A stretch of DNA of 64,000 bases from Actinoplanes sp. SE50/110 (GTDB lineage Bacteria > Actinomycetota > Actinomycetes > Mycobacteriales > Micromonosporaceae), in NCBI RefSeq assembly GCF_900119315.1, contig NZ_LT827010.1, positions 8,240,001 through 8,304,000 of the forward strand, given 5' to 3'. Below, one piece after another: positions 34,614 through 43,978 of this stretch. The first letter of the stretch is position 1; every line of letters begins with the position of its first letter. The notes below the pieces were generated by a model. The model was given only the letters and a program-made list of their open reading frames with translations, ran no database searches and had not been told where the DNA came from. Both the position numbers and the translations under genes were made by a program.

Positions 34614-35423
34614 ATGAGCATGAGCACGCCGGGTCCCGAACGGGTCCCGTCCACCGTCAAGGTCGGCAAGACCACCGGTCAGGGCAAACCGCCCACCGGC
34701 AAGCCGGCCGGAAACCGGCCTCCCGCCGGCAAGGGCGGAAAGGGCGGCAAGGGCCGCAAAGCGGTCACCCCGGTCAAGGTGAGCGGAGGCCGCAACTGGG
34801 GCCCGATCGCCGTCGGCACGGCCGTCGCCCTCGTCGCGATCGGCATCATCGGCTACGGCGTGTACGCCTCGTTCCAGAGCACCCGCGACTGGACCGAGAA
34901 GATGGCCGACATCTCCGGCGTCGTCAACTACCGCGCGCAGAAGAACCCGCAGCTCGACGACCGCACCCACAAGGACGGCGCGCTCACCTACCTGACCAGC
35001 CCGCCGGTCGGCGGCGCGCACAACCAGGCCTGGCAGAACTGCATGGGCGACGTCTACAACGCGCCGATCGCCAACGAGCACGCGGTGCACAGCCTCGAGC
35101 ACGGCGCGGTCTGGATCACCTACAAGCAGGGCCTGCCCGCCGACCAGGTCGCGGTCCTGCAGAAGAAGGTCGAGGGCAAGGACTACATGTTCATGTCGCC
35201 CTACACCGGCCTCGACAAGAACGTCTCGGTCCAGGTCTGGGGCTACCAGTTCAAGACCGACGACGTGAAGGACAAGCGGATCGACGACTTCGTCGCCGCC
35301 GGCCGGATCAAGGCCTCCATGGAGCCCGGCGCCCCCTGCTCCAGCGGCAACACCACCACCGGCCCGGTGACCGCCGGCAGCAACGGCAGCACCATGAACC
35401 CGGCGCCCACCGCAAGCTCATGA
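34614..35423 (+). CDS. DUF3105 membrane-anchored protein
   Basis: The 269-residue protein has a Lys/Gly/Pro-rich cytoplasmic tail (about 60 residues), one membrane helix (about 68-90) and an extracytoplasmic DUF3105 domain with the signature HAVHSLEHGAVWITY. The function of DUF3105 is not known. The ATG at 34614 follows a GAGG-like site, and two in-frame ATGs (34593, 34620) are alternatives. It overlaps the DUF305 gene by four bases, a pairing common in actinobacteria. Confidence 0.85.
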   Translation: MSMSTPGPERVPSTVKVGKTTGQGKPPTGKPAGNRPPAGKGGKGGKGRKAVTPVKVSGGRNWGPIAVGTAVALVAIGIIGYGVYASFQSTRDWTEKMADISGVVNYRAQKNPQLDDRTHKDGALTYLTSPPVGGAHNQAWQNCMGDVYNAPIANEHAVHSLEHGAVWITYKQGLPADQVAVLQKKVEGKDYMFMSPYTGLDKNVSVQVWGYQFKTDDVKDKRIDDFVAAGRIKASMEPGAPCSSGNTTTGPVTAGSNGSTMNPAPTASS

Positions 35424-36079
35424 TCCCCGACGTGACCTCCCCGGACGCCGCGACGGCGGCCGGGGAGGGCCCCGCCCCGGCCGGCCGCCGCTTCGGCTAC
35501 GCCGCCCTCGCCCTGCTGCTCGCCGGCATCGTCCTCGGCGTCGCCATCGGCCTCGTCATCCCCCAGTTCCGCACTCCCGGCACCGACTCCGTCGAAGCCG
35601 GCTTCTTCCGCGACATGTCCACCCACCACGCCCAGGCCGTCGAAATGGCGATGATCGCCCACGCCGGCTCGGACACCCCGGGCATCGCCACCCTGTCCAC
35701 CGACATCGCCACCACCCAGCAGGCCCAGATCGGCTACATGCAGGCCTGGCTCCGCGACTGGCACCTCGACCCCACCGGCGACAGACCCGCCATGGCCTGG
35801 ATGCCCGACTCCGCCGGCTCCGTCGTCAACGGCCTGATGCCCGGCATGGCCACCCCCGACCAACTCGCCGCGCTCCGCAAAGCCACCGGCAAGCAGCTCG
35901 ACATCCAATTCCTCACCCTGATGCGCGCCCACCACCTCGGTGGCATCCACATGGCCCAGGAAGCGGAACGACTCTCCTCGAACAAAGACGTCGACTGGCT
36001 GGCCGACAGCATGGTCAAAGCCCAGCAGGGCGAGATCCAGCTGATCGACGACCTGCTCAAGCAGGCCCAGAACAGCTGA
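35420..36079 (+). CDS. DUF305 membrane-anchored ferritin-like protein
   Basis: The 219-residue protein has one N-terminal membrane helix (about 27-48) and two DUF305 repeats, FFRDMSTHHAQAVEMAM and LMRAHHLGGIHMAQEA. These carry the His/Met residues proposed to bind metal. DUF305 proteins are often linked to copper or other metal stress, but no function is proven here. The ATG at 35420 overlaps the DUF3105 stop. Confidence 0.86.
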   Translation: MIPDVTSPDAATAAGEGPAPAGRRFGYAALALLLAGIVLGVAIGLVIPQFRTPGTDSVEAGFFRDMSTHHAQAVEMAMIAHAGSDTPGIATLSTDIATTQQAQIGYMQAWLRDWHLDPTGDRPAMAWMPDSAGSVVNGLMPGMATPDQLAALRKATGKQLDIQFLTLMRAHHLGGIHMAQEAERLSSNKDVDWLADSMVKAQQGEIQLIDDLLKQAQNS

Positions 36080-36100
36080 AAACGGCGACACCGGTACCGG

Positions 36101-36131
36101 TTGGCGGTGGTTCCCCGGAGCCTGCTAGGCT
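36101..36131 (+). promoter_or_regulatory. Possible promoter for tRNA-Arg
   Basis: TTGGCG (36101-36106) and TAGGCT (36126-36131) are separated by 19 bases, 13 bases before the tRNA 5' end. This is a plausible but spacing-suboptimal actinobacterial sigma-A type promoter. Confidence 0.35.
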
Positions 36132-36144
36132 TCTGAATCACTGG

Positions 36145-36216
36145 GCCCCCGTAGCTCAGGGGATAGAGCGTCGCCCTCCGGAGGCGAAAGCGCAGGTTCG
36201 AATCCTGCCGGGGGCA
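36145..36216 (+). tRNA. tRNA-Arg (anticodon CCG)
   Basis: The 72 bases fold into a standard cloverleaf. The acceptor GCCCCCG pairs with CGGGGGC, the D arm is GCTC/GAGC, the anticodon stem TCGCC/GGCGA has loop CTCCGGA (anticodon CCG at 36178-36180), the variable loop is AAGC, and the T arm is GCAGG-TTCGAAT-CCTGC. The discriminator is A and no CCA is encoded. It decodes CGG arginine codons. Confidence 0.95.
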
Positions 36217-36282
36217 CGATGGGATTGGGCACCTGCGTCCGCTGAGAAGCGCGGAGCGGTGCCCATCGTGCTTTCCAGCCTG

Positions 36283-36507
36283 GGGCACGAGCCCCAGACC
36301 CCGCGCCGGGGACACCCCGGAGCCCCATCGGGCCGCTCGGGGGGACCCTTCGCAAGCTCGGTTGTTGGTCGCTGCGGGCACGGGGACCGGTTTCAGCATG
36401 TGGGCACGAGCCCCGGACCCCGCACCGCGATGCCTCGGCGCCCATCGGGTCGCTCTGGGAACCTTCGTGAGCTCGGTTGCGGGTCGCTGCGGGCACAGGG
36501 CGCCGGT
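36283..36507. repeat. Imperfect direct repeat, two copies at 119-bp spacing
   Basis: A block starting GGGCACGAGCCCC at 36283 recurs at 36402, with shared internal landmarks (CCCATCGGG, CTCGGTTG, GTCGCTGCGGGCAC) at the same offsets. It fills most of the 419-base stretch between the tRNA and the next gene. No ORF in it looks coding. Confidence 0.75.
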
Positions 36508-36581
36508 GCAGATCGCGCTTTCCCGGGTGAGAGGTGCGGATGCTGCCGGTCAGGCTCATAGCCCATAGGCGGTACGACGTG

Positions 36582-36615
36582 GGTGACCGGGGCCGTCGTG
36601 ACGGCCCCGGTCACC
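36582..36615 (-). terminator. Long hairpin terminator after the FMN reductase gene
   Basis: A perfect 16-base stem (GGTGACCGGGGCCGTC at 36582-36597 with 36600-36615) lies 20 bases past the stop of the leftward reductase gene. It is symmetrical and could also stop transcription from the tRNA side. Confidence 0.8.
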
Positions 36616-36635
36616 GAGGGGGCACTGCTTACCGG

Positions 36636-37190
36636 TCAGCTGAAGAAGGTCTTGGCTCGGGTCAGGGTGGGGGTGTCCTGGAGGATGTCGGCGGGGCGGT
36701 TGCCCTGGCCGAGGAGGAGGCCGCCCCAGCGCATGGGGAAGTATTCCGCGGATTTCTGGAGGGCGCCGAGCAGCGGATCGGCGTCCGCGGGGTTGTCGCC
36801 GCTGTAGACGGAGATTCCCCACAGGGTCTTCTCGGTCATCCGGGCGCGGAAGGAGCCGGGGGCGCCGACCCGGAGCCAGCCGGACCAGTAGTCCAGGTAG
36901 AGCTTGGCGGCGGCGGACAGGCTGTACCAGTAGAGCGGAGAGGCGATGACGATGTCGGTGGCCTCCAGGGTGGCGTCCAGCAGCAGGCGCTCGGCGCCGG
37001 TGGGGATGCGCTCCTGCGGGGGTTCCCGGTGGCGGATGTCCGCGTAGGTGTCGAGCGGGGTGTCGGCGAGGCGGATCCAACGCTGGGTGGCGCCGGGGGG
37101 CAGCTCGGCGGCGGCGTGGCGGGCCAGCAGCTCCGTGTTGCCGTCCGGGCGGGCGCTGGCCAGCAGGAAGAGGAACGCTCGGGTGGTCAT
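36636..37190 (-). CDS. NADPH-dependent FMN reductase / flavodoxin-fold NAD(P)H oxidoreductase
   Basis: The 184-residue protein has a flavodoxin-like fold with an N-terminal phosphate loop region LLASARPDGNTELLARH, an FMN-contact block IVIASPLYWYSLSAAAKLY and a later GISVYSGDNP loop. It resembles NAD(P)H:quinone/FMN reductases. The ATG at 37190 overlaps the pepN stop (ATGA). Its functional link with the peptidase is unclear. Confidence 0.8.
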   Translation of the reverse strand: MTTRAFLFLLASARPDGNTELLARHAAAELPPGATQRWIRLADTPLDTYADIRHREPPQERIPTGAERLLLDATLEATDIVIASPLYWYSLSAAAKLYLDYWSGWLRVGAPGSFRARMTEKTLWGISVYSGDNPADADPLLGALQKSAEYFPMRWGGLLLGQGNRPADILQDTPTLTRAKTFFS

Positions 37191-39727
37191 CGGGGAGTTT
37201 CCGTCCAATCTTCGAGGTCGAGCAGCCGGCGGGCGCGGACGATCTCGTCGCGCGCCTCGCGCAGCAGGCGGGCCTGCGCGGCGGGGACGTCCGGGCGGGC
37301 CAGGTGGGCGTCGGTGCGGGCGATCGTGTCCGGGGTGACCGACCAGGCGGGGTAGGCACCGGTCACGAAACGCTGCGCCATCCCGCTCGACCATTCCCTC
37401 CATACCCGATCGATCTGCTGGAAATATTGTGCGGCATAGGGTTCCAGGAGCGCAGCATGCTCCGGCTCGGCGAAACCCTCCAGGACGGCCCGCAGTTCCA
37501 GGTTGGTCAGCTCGCCGCCGGTCAGCGCGTACCAGGCCGCGGCTTTGGCCTGCGGGGTGGGGCGGGCGGCCCGGCAGGTGGCGGCGCTGCGGGCGGTGAC
37601 CGCGGTGGGTTCGCAAGCCAGCTCCGCGTCGATCTCCGGGTCGCCGGCCCGGCCGTGCACGACGAGGCGGCGCAGCAGCGCCCAGCGCAGGTCGGGGTCG
37701 AGGACCAGGCCCTGCGGAACGCGTACGCCGGCCCGCAGATCCTCGAGGAGGTCCAGTTGAGCGCCGGTGACGGCGGTGGCCGCGAACTGCTGGGCGAGGA
37801 CCAGCTGGCGGTCGGAGCCGGGCTCGGCGGCGGTGAGCTCGGCGGCGGTCGCCTCGGCCAGCCGGGCCAAGAGCTCGGCGCGACGGGCCGGGGCGACGAA
37901 GCGGTGCAGTGCCGTGCGCGCCTGGTCGAGCAGGGTCTGCAGCAGCGTGCCGTCGATCAGCACGGGCAGGGCGGCGGCCACCGTGTACGCGAACCGGTCG
38001 GCCGGCAGTTCGCCGTCGCGGACCAGGTCCCAGAGCGCGGCCCAGCACAGCGCGCGGGCCAGCGGATCGGTCAGCTCGGTGATCCGGGTCAGCACGGTGG
38101 CCAGCGAGCGGTCGTCGAACCGAATCTTCGCGTACGTCAGGTCGTCGTCGTTGATCAGCAACAGATCGGGCTGTTCGGCGCCGGTCAGCTCGGTGATCTC
38201 GGTGAGCTCGCCGGCGACGTCCAGCTCCAGCCGGTCGGTGCGGACCAGGCCGCCCGGGCCGAGCCGGTAGAGGCCGATGGCGAGCCGGTGCGAGCGCAGC
38301 ACCGGGCAGCGCGGCCCGCGTTCCTGCCGTACGGCGAACGCGGTGTAGCGGCCGGCGGCGTCGACCGTGGCGACCGGGCGCAGCACGTTCACGCCGGGGT
38401 TCTCCAGCCACTGCTCGGCCCACGGCCGCAGGTCGCGGCCGGACGACTTCTCCAGGGCCTGCAGCAGGTCGGGCAGGGTGGTGTTGCCCCAGGCGTGCGC
38501 CCGGAAGTAGGTGCGGACGCCGGCCAGGAACTCCTCCTGGCCCACGTACGCGACCAGTTGCTTGAGCACCGACGCGCCCTTGAGGTAGGTGATCGCGTCG
38601 AAGCTGACCTCGATGGCCCGGATGTCCGCGATGTCGGCGGCCACCGGGTGGGTCGACGGCAGCTGGTCCTGCCGGTACGCCTCGGCCTTGCGCAGGTTCG
38701 CGAACGTGGTCCAGCCGTCGGTCCAGCGGGTCGCCTCGACCAGGGCCAGCACCCCGGCGAAGGTGGCGAACGACTCGTTCAGCCACAGGTCGTCCCACCA
38801 GGCCATGGTGACCAGGTCGCCGAACCACATGTGGGCCATCTCGTGCAGCAGCGTCTCGGCGCGGCGCTCGTACATCAGGCCGGTCACCCGGGACCGGAAC
38901 ACGTACTTCTCATGGACCGTGACGCAGCCGGCGTTCTCCATCGCGCCCAGGTTGAAGTCGGGGACGAACACCTGGTCGTACTTGCCGAACGGGTAGGGCA
39001 CCTCGAACGCGTCCCGGAAGAAGCCGAACCCGGCCTTGGTGATCGCGAACAGCTCGGCGGCGTCCAGGCTGCCGGCCAGCGATCGGCGGCACCAGAGCCG
39101 CAGCGGGATCGACGGGTACTCGTCGGCGACGACGTGGTAGTCGCCGGCGACGACCGCGACCGCGTAGGTCGGCAGTGGCGGGGTCGGCGGGAACTCCCAC
39201 CGCGCGGTGTCCCCGCCGGCCGGCGACGCCGTGCCCGCGGTGTTGCCGGCCACCTGCCAGCCGGCCGGGGCCAGCACGGTCAGCGTGACCGGGGCTTTCA
39301 GGTCCGGCTGGTCGAAGCAGGCGAACACCCGGTGCGCGTCTGCCGGGGCGAGCTGGGTGTACAGGTACACGCCGTCGTCGACCGGGTCGGTGAAGCGGTG
39401 CAGCCCCTCCCCGGTACGGGAATAGGCGCCGACCGCCTCGATCCGCAGCTCGTTGTCCGCCGGCAGGTCCGGCAGCGTGATCCGCCCCCGGTCGGCGTCG
39501 TAGGCCGTCGCGGGCAGCGGCACGCCGTTCAGCACGGCGCGCCGCAGCCCGGGCACGGCCAGGTCGACGAAGGTCGTGGCGCCCGGCCGGGTGCAGCCGA
39601 ACCGCACCACCGTGGTGGTGCCGAACGACGTCGCGTCGCCGGTCAGGTCCAGCTCGACGGCGTACGACAGCACCTGGAGCAGGCGGCCGCGTTCCTCGGC
39701 CTCGATCCGGGACAGATTTCCTGCCAC
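37187..39727 (-). CDS. pepN: Aminopeptidase N (M1 metallopeptidase)
   Basis: The 846-residue cytosolic zinc aminopeptidase shows GAMEN (exopeptidase loop) and the zinc-binding HEMAHMWFGD followed by an NES Glu ligand (WLNESFATFAG). The C-terminal half is the helical ERAP1-like domain. GTG 39727 is preferred, because GAGGGG lies six bases upstream. An ATG two codons earlier (39733) touches the ribosome site. It is separated from the biosynthetic cluster by 20 bases, so cluster transcription may run into it. Confidence 0.95.
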   Translation of the reverse strand: MAGNLSRIEAEERGRLLQVLSYAVELDLTGDATSFGTTTVVRFGCTRPGATTFVDLAVPGLRRAVLNGVPLPATAYDADRGRITLPDLPADNELRIEAVGAYSRTGEGLHRFTDPVDDGVYLYTQLAPADAHRVFACFDQPDLKAPVTLTVLAPAGWQVAGNTAGTASPAGGDTARWEFPPTPPLPTYAVAVVAGDYHVVADEYPSIPLRLWCRRSLAGSLDAAELFAITKAGFGFFRDAFEVPYPFGKYDQVFVPDFNLGAMENAGCVTVHEKYVFRSRVTGLMYERRAETLLHEMAHMWFGDLVTMAWWDDLWLNESFATFAGVLALVEATRWTDGWTTFANLRKAEAYRQDQLPSTHPVAADIADIRAIEVSFDAITYLKGASVLKQLVAYVGQEEFLAGVRTYFRAHAWGNTTLPDLLQALEKSSGRDLRPWAEQWLENPGVNVLRPVATVDAAGRYTAFAVRQERGPRCPVLRSHRLAIGLYRLGPGGLVRTDRLELDVAGELTEITELTGAEQPDLLLINDDDLTYAKIRFDDRSLATVLTRITELTDPLARALCWAALWDLVRDGELPADRFAYTVAAALPVLIDGTLLQTLLDQARTALHRFVAPARRAELLARLAEATAAELTAAEPGSDRQLVLAQQFAATAVTGAQLDLLEDLRAGVRVPQGLVLDPDLRWALLRRLVVHGRAGDPEIDAELACEPTAVTARSAATCRAARPTPQAKAAAWYALTGGELTNLELRAVLEGFAEPEHAALLEPYAAQYFQQIDRVWREWSSGMAQRFVTGAYPAWSVTPDTIARTDAHLARPDVPAAQARLLREARDEIVRARRLLDLEDWTETPR

Positions 39728-39747
39728 GACCATCCCCTCAGTGATTC

Positions 39748-41073
39748 TCAGTAGTGGAAAACGCCGGCGGTACGGGTGTTCTTGTACGCGGTCACACCGA
39801 TCACCGCGCTCTCGAAGGCCGGCACCGCCCGCCCGTACGCCCCGGCGAAGCCCTCCGGGGTGTAGAACAGCCCCCAGGCCGCCTGCCACGGCTGGACCTC
39901 GCCGGTGCCCGGGTCGACCACCGGCTCGGAGCGCGGTACCACCCGCTCCTGGATGATCGCGCCGTCGGCGACGCCCTCGCGCAGCGCCCGCTCCCAGTCG
40001 GCTTCCGGGGTCTCCCAGCCGGCGATCACGCCGACCCCGCCGTAGTAGCCGTTCGGCTTGAGGATCAGCGTCTCCCGGCGCTCCCGGCCGAGGTCGATCA
40101 GGCCGAGTTCGTCGGCGTCGGTGAGCGACCGGGTCCAGGGCAGCACCCGGTCGATCACGGCCTGCTCGGCGGCGGTGAAAGCGGCCCGCCGGCGGGGGTC
40201 GGACAGCAGCGCGAGCGCGCCCTTGTTGGCGAACAGGTTGCTCTCCAGCGGGGTGAACAGCACCACGCTGCCCGCCCGGTGGGCCCGCAGGATCGGCTCG
40301 ACCAGCGCCTCACCGTCCGGCTCGGCGATCAGCTCCTCGACCGTGAAGCAGCGCAGGATCACGTCGACCGCGACGTCGCCGAGGTGCAGTTTCCCGTCCC
40401 GGTCGGTGATGTCGCCGATCTCCGCGACGTGGAAGTCGAGGCCGGCACGCCGCTGCACGTCCCGGAAGGTGTTCCAGTGGCTCGCGTAGTTCGCCAGCCC
40501 GCCGGGCGCCTCCAGCAGGACGACCACCGGCTCGGCCGCGCCGATCGAGGCTCCGGCGGCGCGCAGGGTGCGGGCCACCCGCTCACCGGTGTGCACGTAG
40601 TCCAGGCCGTGCTCGGCGGCGAACCCGGCGAACGCCTCGTTCTCCAGCAGGGCACGCGGGATCTCCCCGGCCCGGTCGGCGCCGCCCACCTCGCTGGCGA
40701 TGCCGATCTCCAGCAGCTTGAACGAGGTGCCGTCGTGGTACATGTCGGCCCGGCCGTACCGGGGCGGGGTGATCCCGCCGAGCGAGCGGATCAGCTTCGC
40801 CCGGCGCGGCTCGACACCGAGCGCCGCGGTGTACCGGTCCAGGTCGCCGTCGAACAGCCGGTCCGGCAGCGAGGTGATCACGTCGAAGAGGGTCAGCACG
40901 TCGGCGGCGAAGGCGTCCAGCTGCCGGCGGTCGGCGAACAGCGGCCGCGGCAGGTAGGAGCCGGTCCAGTTGCTCAGCGACGGGTGTTTCTCGACGTCGT
41001 CCATGACCCGCCGCAGCGGGCTGAAGTCGTCCCGGGCGAGGGCGTTGTACGCCTCGGTGCGCTGGTCGGTCAT
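39748..41073 (-). CDS. ATP-grasp-type ligase-like protein, last gene of the cluster
   Basis: The 441-residue protein shows an ATP-grasp nucleotide-binding strand LILKPNGYYGGVGVIAGWE near residue 330 and a preceding substrate-like domain. It resembles circularly permuted ATP-grasp/glutathionylspermidine-synthetase-like proteins, which form amide bonds from acyl phosphates. The ATG at 41073 has AGGAGG upstream and overlaps the MFS stop (ATGA). In this operon it probably attaches an amino acid or amine to the carrier-derived amino acid. That role is inference. Confidence 0.6.
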   Translation of the reverse strand: MTDQRTEAYNALARDDFSPLRRVMDDVEKHPSLSNWTGSYLPRPLFADRRQLDAFAADVLTLFDVITSLPDRLFDGDLDRYTAALGVEPRRAKLIRSLGGITPPRYGRADMYHDGTSFKLLEIGIASEVGGADRAGEIPRALLENEAFAGFAAEHGLDYVHTGERVARTLRAAGASIGAAEPVVVLLEAPGGLANYASHWNTFRDVQRRAGLDFHVAEIGDITDRDGKLHLGDVAVDVILRCFTVEELIAEPDGEALVEPILRAHRAGSVVLFTPLESNLFANKGALALLSDPRRRAAFTAAEQAVIDRVLPWTRSLTDADELGLIDLGRERRETLILKPNGYYGGVGVIAGWETPEADWERALREGVADGAIIQERVVPRSEPVVDPGTGEVQPWQAAWGLFYTPEGFAGAYGRAVPAFESAVIGVTAYKNTRTAGVFHY

Positions 41074-42320
41074 GCGGTTGCCTCCTGTTTCGGGGTGGAC
41101 TCGAGATTGCCGGCGAAGCGGCGGGCGAAGGCCGGGCCGAGGGCGATCGAGGCGACGCCGGCCAGGAGGCCGCCGACCGCGCAGCCCCACCAGAGGACGG
41201 CCGGGCCGACCGTGCCGAACAGGCCGACCGCGGTCGCCGGCGCGGCCAGCCGGGCGAGCGCCCAGACCCAGGTGAACGCGCCCTGGTAGCGGCCGCGTGC
41301 GCCGGGCGGGGCGAGATCGGCGACGATCGAGCCGGCCACGATGCCGTTGACCACCTCGCCGATCGACCAGACGACCACGGTGATCGCGTACTGCCAGAGG
41401 TGGTCGGCCAGGCCGGTGCCGGCGACGCCGGCACCGATCAGCACCCAGGACGCGGCGAGCACCCGGATCCGGTCGACCTTGGACAGCCAGCCGAACAGCA
41501 GCGGCTGCAGCAGCACGACCAGTACCGCGTTCAGGGCGCCGACCGCGCCGTAGACCGAGGGCGAGAGACCGTCCAGCCGGATGGCCAGCGGCAGGGTGAA
41601 CTCGGTCTGCGTGTACACGGTGATGCCGACCGCGCTGAGCACCAGGTAGCCGACCATCAGACGGTCGGAGAACACGACGCCGTACCCGATGCCGTGCACC
41701 CGCTCGGCCGCCGGGGCACGCCGGTCCGGCGGGATGCCGACGAGCACGATCACCGCGTACACCAGGCAGGTCAGCCCGTCGACCAGGAACAGCAGCCAGT
41801 AGCCGCGGACCGCGAGGAAGCCGGCCATCCCGGTGGCGACCGCGGTGCCGATGTTGAAGCCCCAGTGCAGCAGGCTGAACGCCTTGACCCGCCCGTCCGG
41901 GCCGACCGTCTCGGCGACCAGGGCCGACGACGCCGGCCGGTAGATGGTGCCGGTCAGCCCGAGCAGACCGGCCGCGATCGCCAGGGTGACCAGGTTGGGC
42001 GCGCCGTACAGCGCGCCCAGGCTGAACGGGGTCAGCGCCAGGCCGACGATCACCGTCAGGCGCGGCCCGATCCGGTCGGCGAGCAGGCCGCCGAGTGCCG
42101 GCCCGAACATCCCGCCGAAGCCGAGCACGATGACGATGGTGCCGGTCAGCTCGGTGGAGAACCCGCGGGCGCCCAGGAAGAAGACCAGGAACGGCACGAC
42201 CATGGTGCCGATCCGGTTGGCGATCATTCCGGAGAAGACGATCCAGAACGATCGCGGAAGGCCGCCGAAGCGGGCGCTGACCGCCGACCGGAGGCGGCCG
42301 GCGCCGGGCGAGGTGTCCAT
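41070..42320 (-). CDS. MFS transporter of the carrier-protein cluster
   Basis: The 416-residue protein has about twelve membrane helices, with the motif-A region GGLLADRIGPRLTV between helices 2 and 3 and GTIYRPASSALVAE later, typical of drug-efflux MFS proteins. In a biosynthetic operon it most likely exports the product. The ATG at 42320 is 12 codons before the PRSFWIVFSG start of helix 1. It lies 26 bases downstream of the substrate-binding protein. Confidence 0.85.
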   Translation of the reverse strand: MDTSPGAGRLRSAVSARFGGLPRSFWIVFSGMIANRIGTMVVPFLVFFLGARGFSTELTGTIVIVLGFGGMFGPALGGLLADRIGPRLTVIVGLALTPFSLGALYGAPNLVTLAIAAGLLGLTGTIYRPASSALVAETVGPDGRVKAFSLLHWGFNIGTAVATGMAGFLAVRGYWLLFLVDGLTCLVYAVIVLVGIPPDRRAPAAERVHGIGYGVVFSDRLMVGYLVLSAVGITVYTQTEFTLPLAIRLDGLSPSVYGAVGALNAVLVVLLQPLLFGWLSKVDRIRVLAASWVLIGAGVAGTGLADHLWQYAITVVVWSIGEVVNGIVAGSIVADLAPPGARGRYQGAFTWVWALARLAAPATAVGLFGTVGPAVLWWGCAVGGLLAGVASIALGPAFARRFAGNLESTPKQEATA

Positions 42321-42346
42321 GCGGGTGGTGATCCTTTCCGCGAGGG

Positions 42347-43975
42347 TCAGCCGGCGACGTACGCGCGGGTGAGGTTGGGCACGAAGTACTGGGCGCTGAG
42401 CGACAACCCGCCCACGGCCGGGCCGTACAGAGTCAGCTGGCGCTTGTAGTAGACCGGCACCACCGGGGCGTGCCGGGCCATCAGGTCGCGGTCCAGCTCG
42501 GCGTACGCGTCGGCGAGCGCGCCCCGGTCCGGCTCCCGGCTGAGCACGGCCAGCCGGGCGGTGATCTCCGGATCGTCGAAGTAGGACAGGTTCATGTTCC
42601 CGGCGGCGGTCAGCCGGTCGCCGCGGAACAGCACGTCGAAGACGCCGGACGCGTCCGGGAAGTCCGGACCCCACACGCCGTAGATCAGGTCGCAGTCGTT
42701 CTCCGCGTCGCCCATCAGGCTGTAGAAGGCGGCCTTGTCGACCGCCCGCGGGACGATCTCGAACCCGGCCCGTTCCAGGGCGGCCTTGACCGCCGGGGCG
42801 ACCGGCACGTTGGGCAGGGTGTCCGGGTAGGCGAACACCAGCGGCCGCAGCTGTTTGCCGGCCAGCAGCTCCTTGGCCCGCAGCGGGTCACCGGAAGCCC
42901 CGGCCGGATACGCGTCGTACGGCCGGTAGCCGGGGATGTTCGGCGCCAGCACCGTGGTCGCCGGCTCCGCCGCGGCCGGGCCGCCGGCCAGCGCGACCAG
43001 CGTCTCGCGGTCGATCGCGAAGTTCAGCGCCCGGCGCACGTCGACGTCGGTGACCCGCCGGGTGTTGATGTAGATGTACTGCAGGTAGACCGACGGTCCG
43101 GCGACCACCCGGCGGCTCAGCTCCGGATCGCCGAGCACCTCGTCGACCCGGTCCTGGGCGACGTCGAAGGTGGCGATCGCCCGCACGTCGTCGCCGGCCG
43201 GGTGAAGCAGCCGGCGGGTCTGCTCGTCGCGGTCCACGCCGAACTCCCAGCGGATCTCGTCGGCGTTCCGGCTGCGGATCGGGTCGGTGGCCGGGTCCCA
43301 GTGCGGGTTGCGCTCGAACAGGTAGTGGCTGCCCGGCACGAACTCGCGCACCCGGTACGGGCCGGTGGCGACCCAGTCGGTCTCGTACCGCTCCCGGGTG
43401 TCCCGGTCGGCCGGCACCGGCGTGGTGGTCGTGGTGGTGGCCAGCAGCGGGAACAGCGGTTCCGGGGCGGGCAGGCGGAACACGATGGTCCGGTCGTCCG
43501 GAGTCTCGACGCCGGGCGCCGGCGCGCCGTCCGCGTACGGGCCGTCGTAGCCGCCGTCCGGGGCCAGGGCCTGCTGCAGGAACTGCGGGCCGTACACGCC
43601 GTACGGCGAGAACGAGCGGGCCACCGCGTACGCGACGTCCTGTGCCCGGATCGGCCGGCCGTCGGCGTACTTCAGTCCCTCGCGCAGCGTGTACGTCCAG
43701 GTCCGGCCGCCGTCATCGGTGCGCCCGGCGTCGGTGGCGAGGTCACCGACCAGCCGCCGCGGGCCACCCGCCGGGTCCTCCAGGTAGCCGGTCAAGGTGC
43801 GGTGGAACAGCGCCGTGGCGACCGCCAGCGTGGTGCCGATGTAGGTCTGCGCCGGATCCATGTGTTCCGGCTCGGCGTCGGCGAGCAGGATGAGCCGCCC
43901 GCCCGGGCGCGCCCCGGGCGCGTTGGGTGCCGGGGTCGGGGTCTCGCCCCGGAAGTCGATGTGCAGTTCGGACAC
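42347..43975 (-). CDS. Family 5 extracellular solute-binding-like protein lacking a signal peptide
   Basis: The 542-residue protein matches the peptide/nickel ABC binding-protein fold (SBP_bac_5): LADAEPEHMDPAQTYIG, WTYTLREGLKYADGRPI, ATGPYRVREF, YIYINTRRVTDVDVRRALNF and a C-terminal VPVYYKRQLTLYG. The N-terminus begins SELHIDFRGETPTPAP and has no hydrophobic segment, and GTG 43975 is three bases after the upstream stop, so no longer secreted form is possible. No ABC permease is nearby. It may be a cytoplasmic binding or enzyme-like adaptation. Confidence 0.75.
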   Translation of the reverse strand: MSELHIDFRGETPTPAPNAPGARPGGRLILLADAEPEHMDPAQTYIGTTLAVATALFHRTLTGYLEDPAGGPRRLVGDLATDAGRTDDGGRTWTYTLREGLKYADGRPIRAQDVAYAVARSFSPYGVYGPQFLQQALAPDGGYDGPYADGAPAPGVETPDDRTIVFRLPAPEPLFPLLATTTTTTPVPADRDTRERYETDWVATGPYRVREFVPGSHYLFERNPHWDPATDPIRSRNADEIRWEFGVDRDEQTRRLLHPAGDDVRAIATFDVAQDRVDEVLGDPELSRRVVAGPSVYLQYIYINTRRVTDVDVRRALNFAIDRETLVALAGGPAAAEPATTVLAPNIPGYRPYDAYPAGASGDPLRAKELLAGKQLRPLVFAYPDTLPNVPVAPAVKAALERAGFEIVPRAVDKAAFYSLMGDAENDCDLIYGVWGPDFPDASGVFDVLFRGDRLTAAGNMNLSYFDDPEITARLAVLSREPDRGALADAYAELDRDLMARHAPVVPVYYKRQLTLYGPAVGGLSLSAQYFVPNLTRAYVAG

Positions 43976-43978
43976 GTC

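Noticed and set aside
36145..36507. Integration of a mobile element at tRNA-Arg
   Set aside because: No integrase, no duplicated tRNA 3' end and no element boundary were seen. Only a local direct repeat is present.
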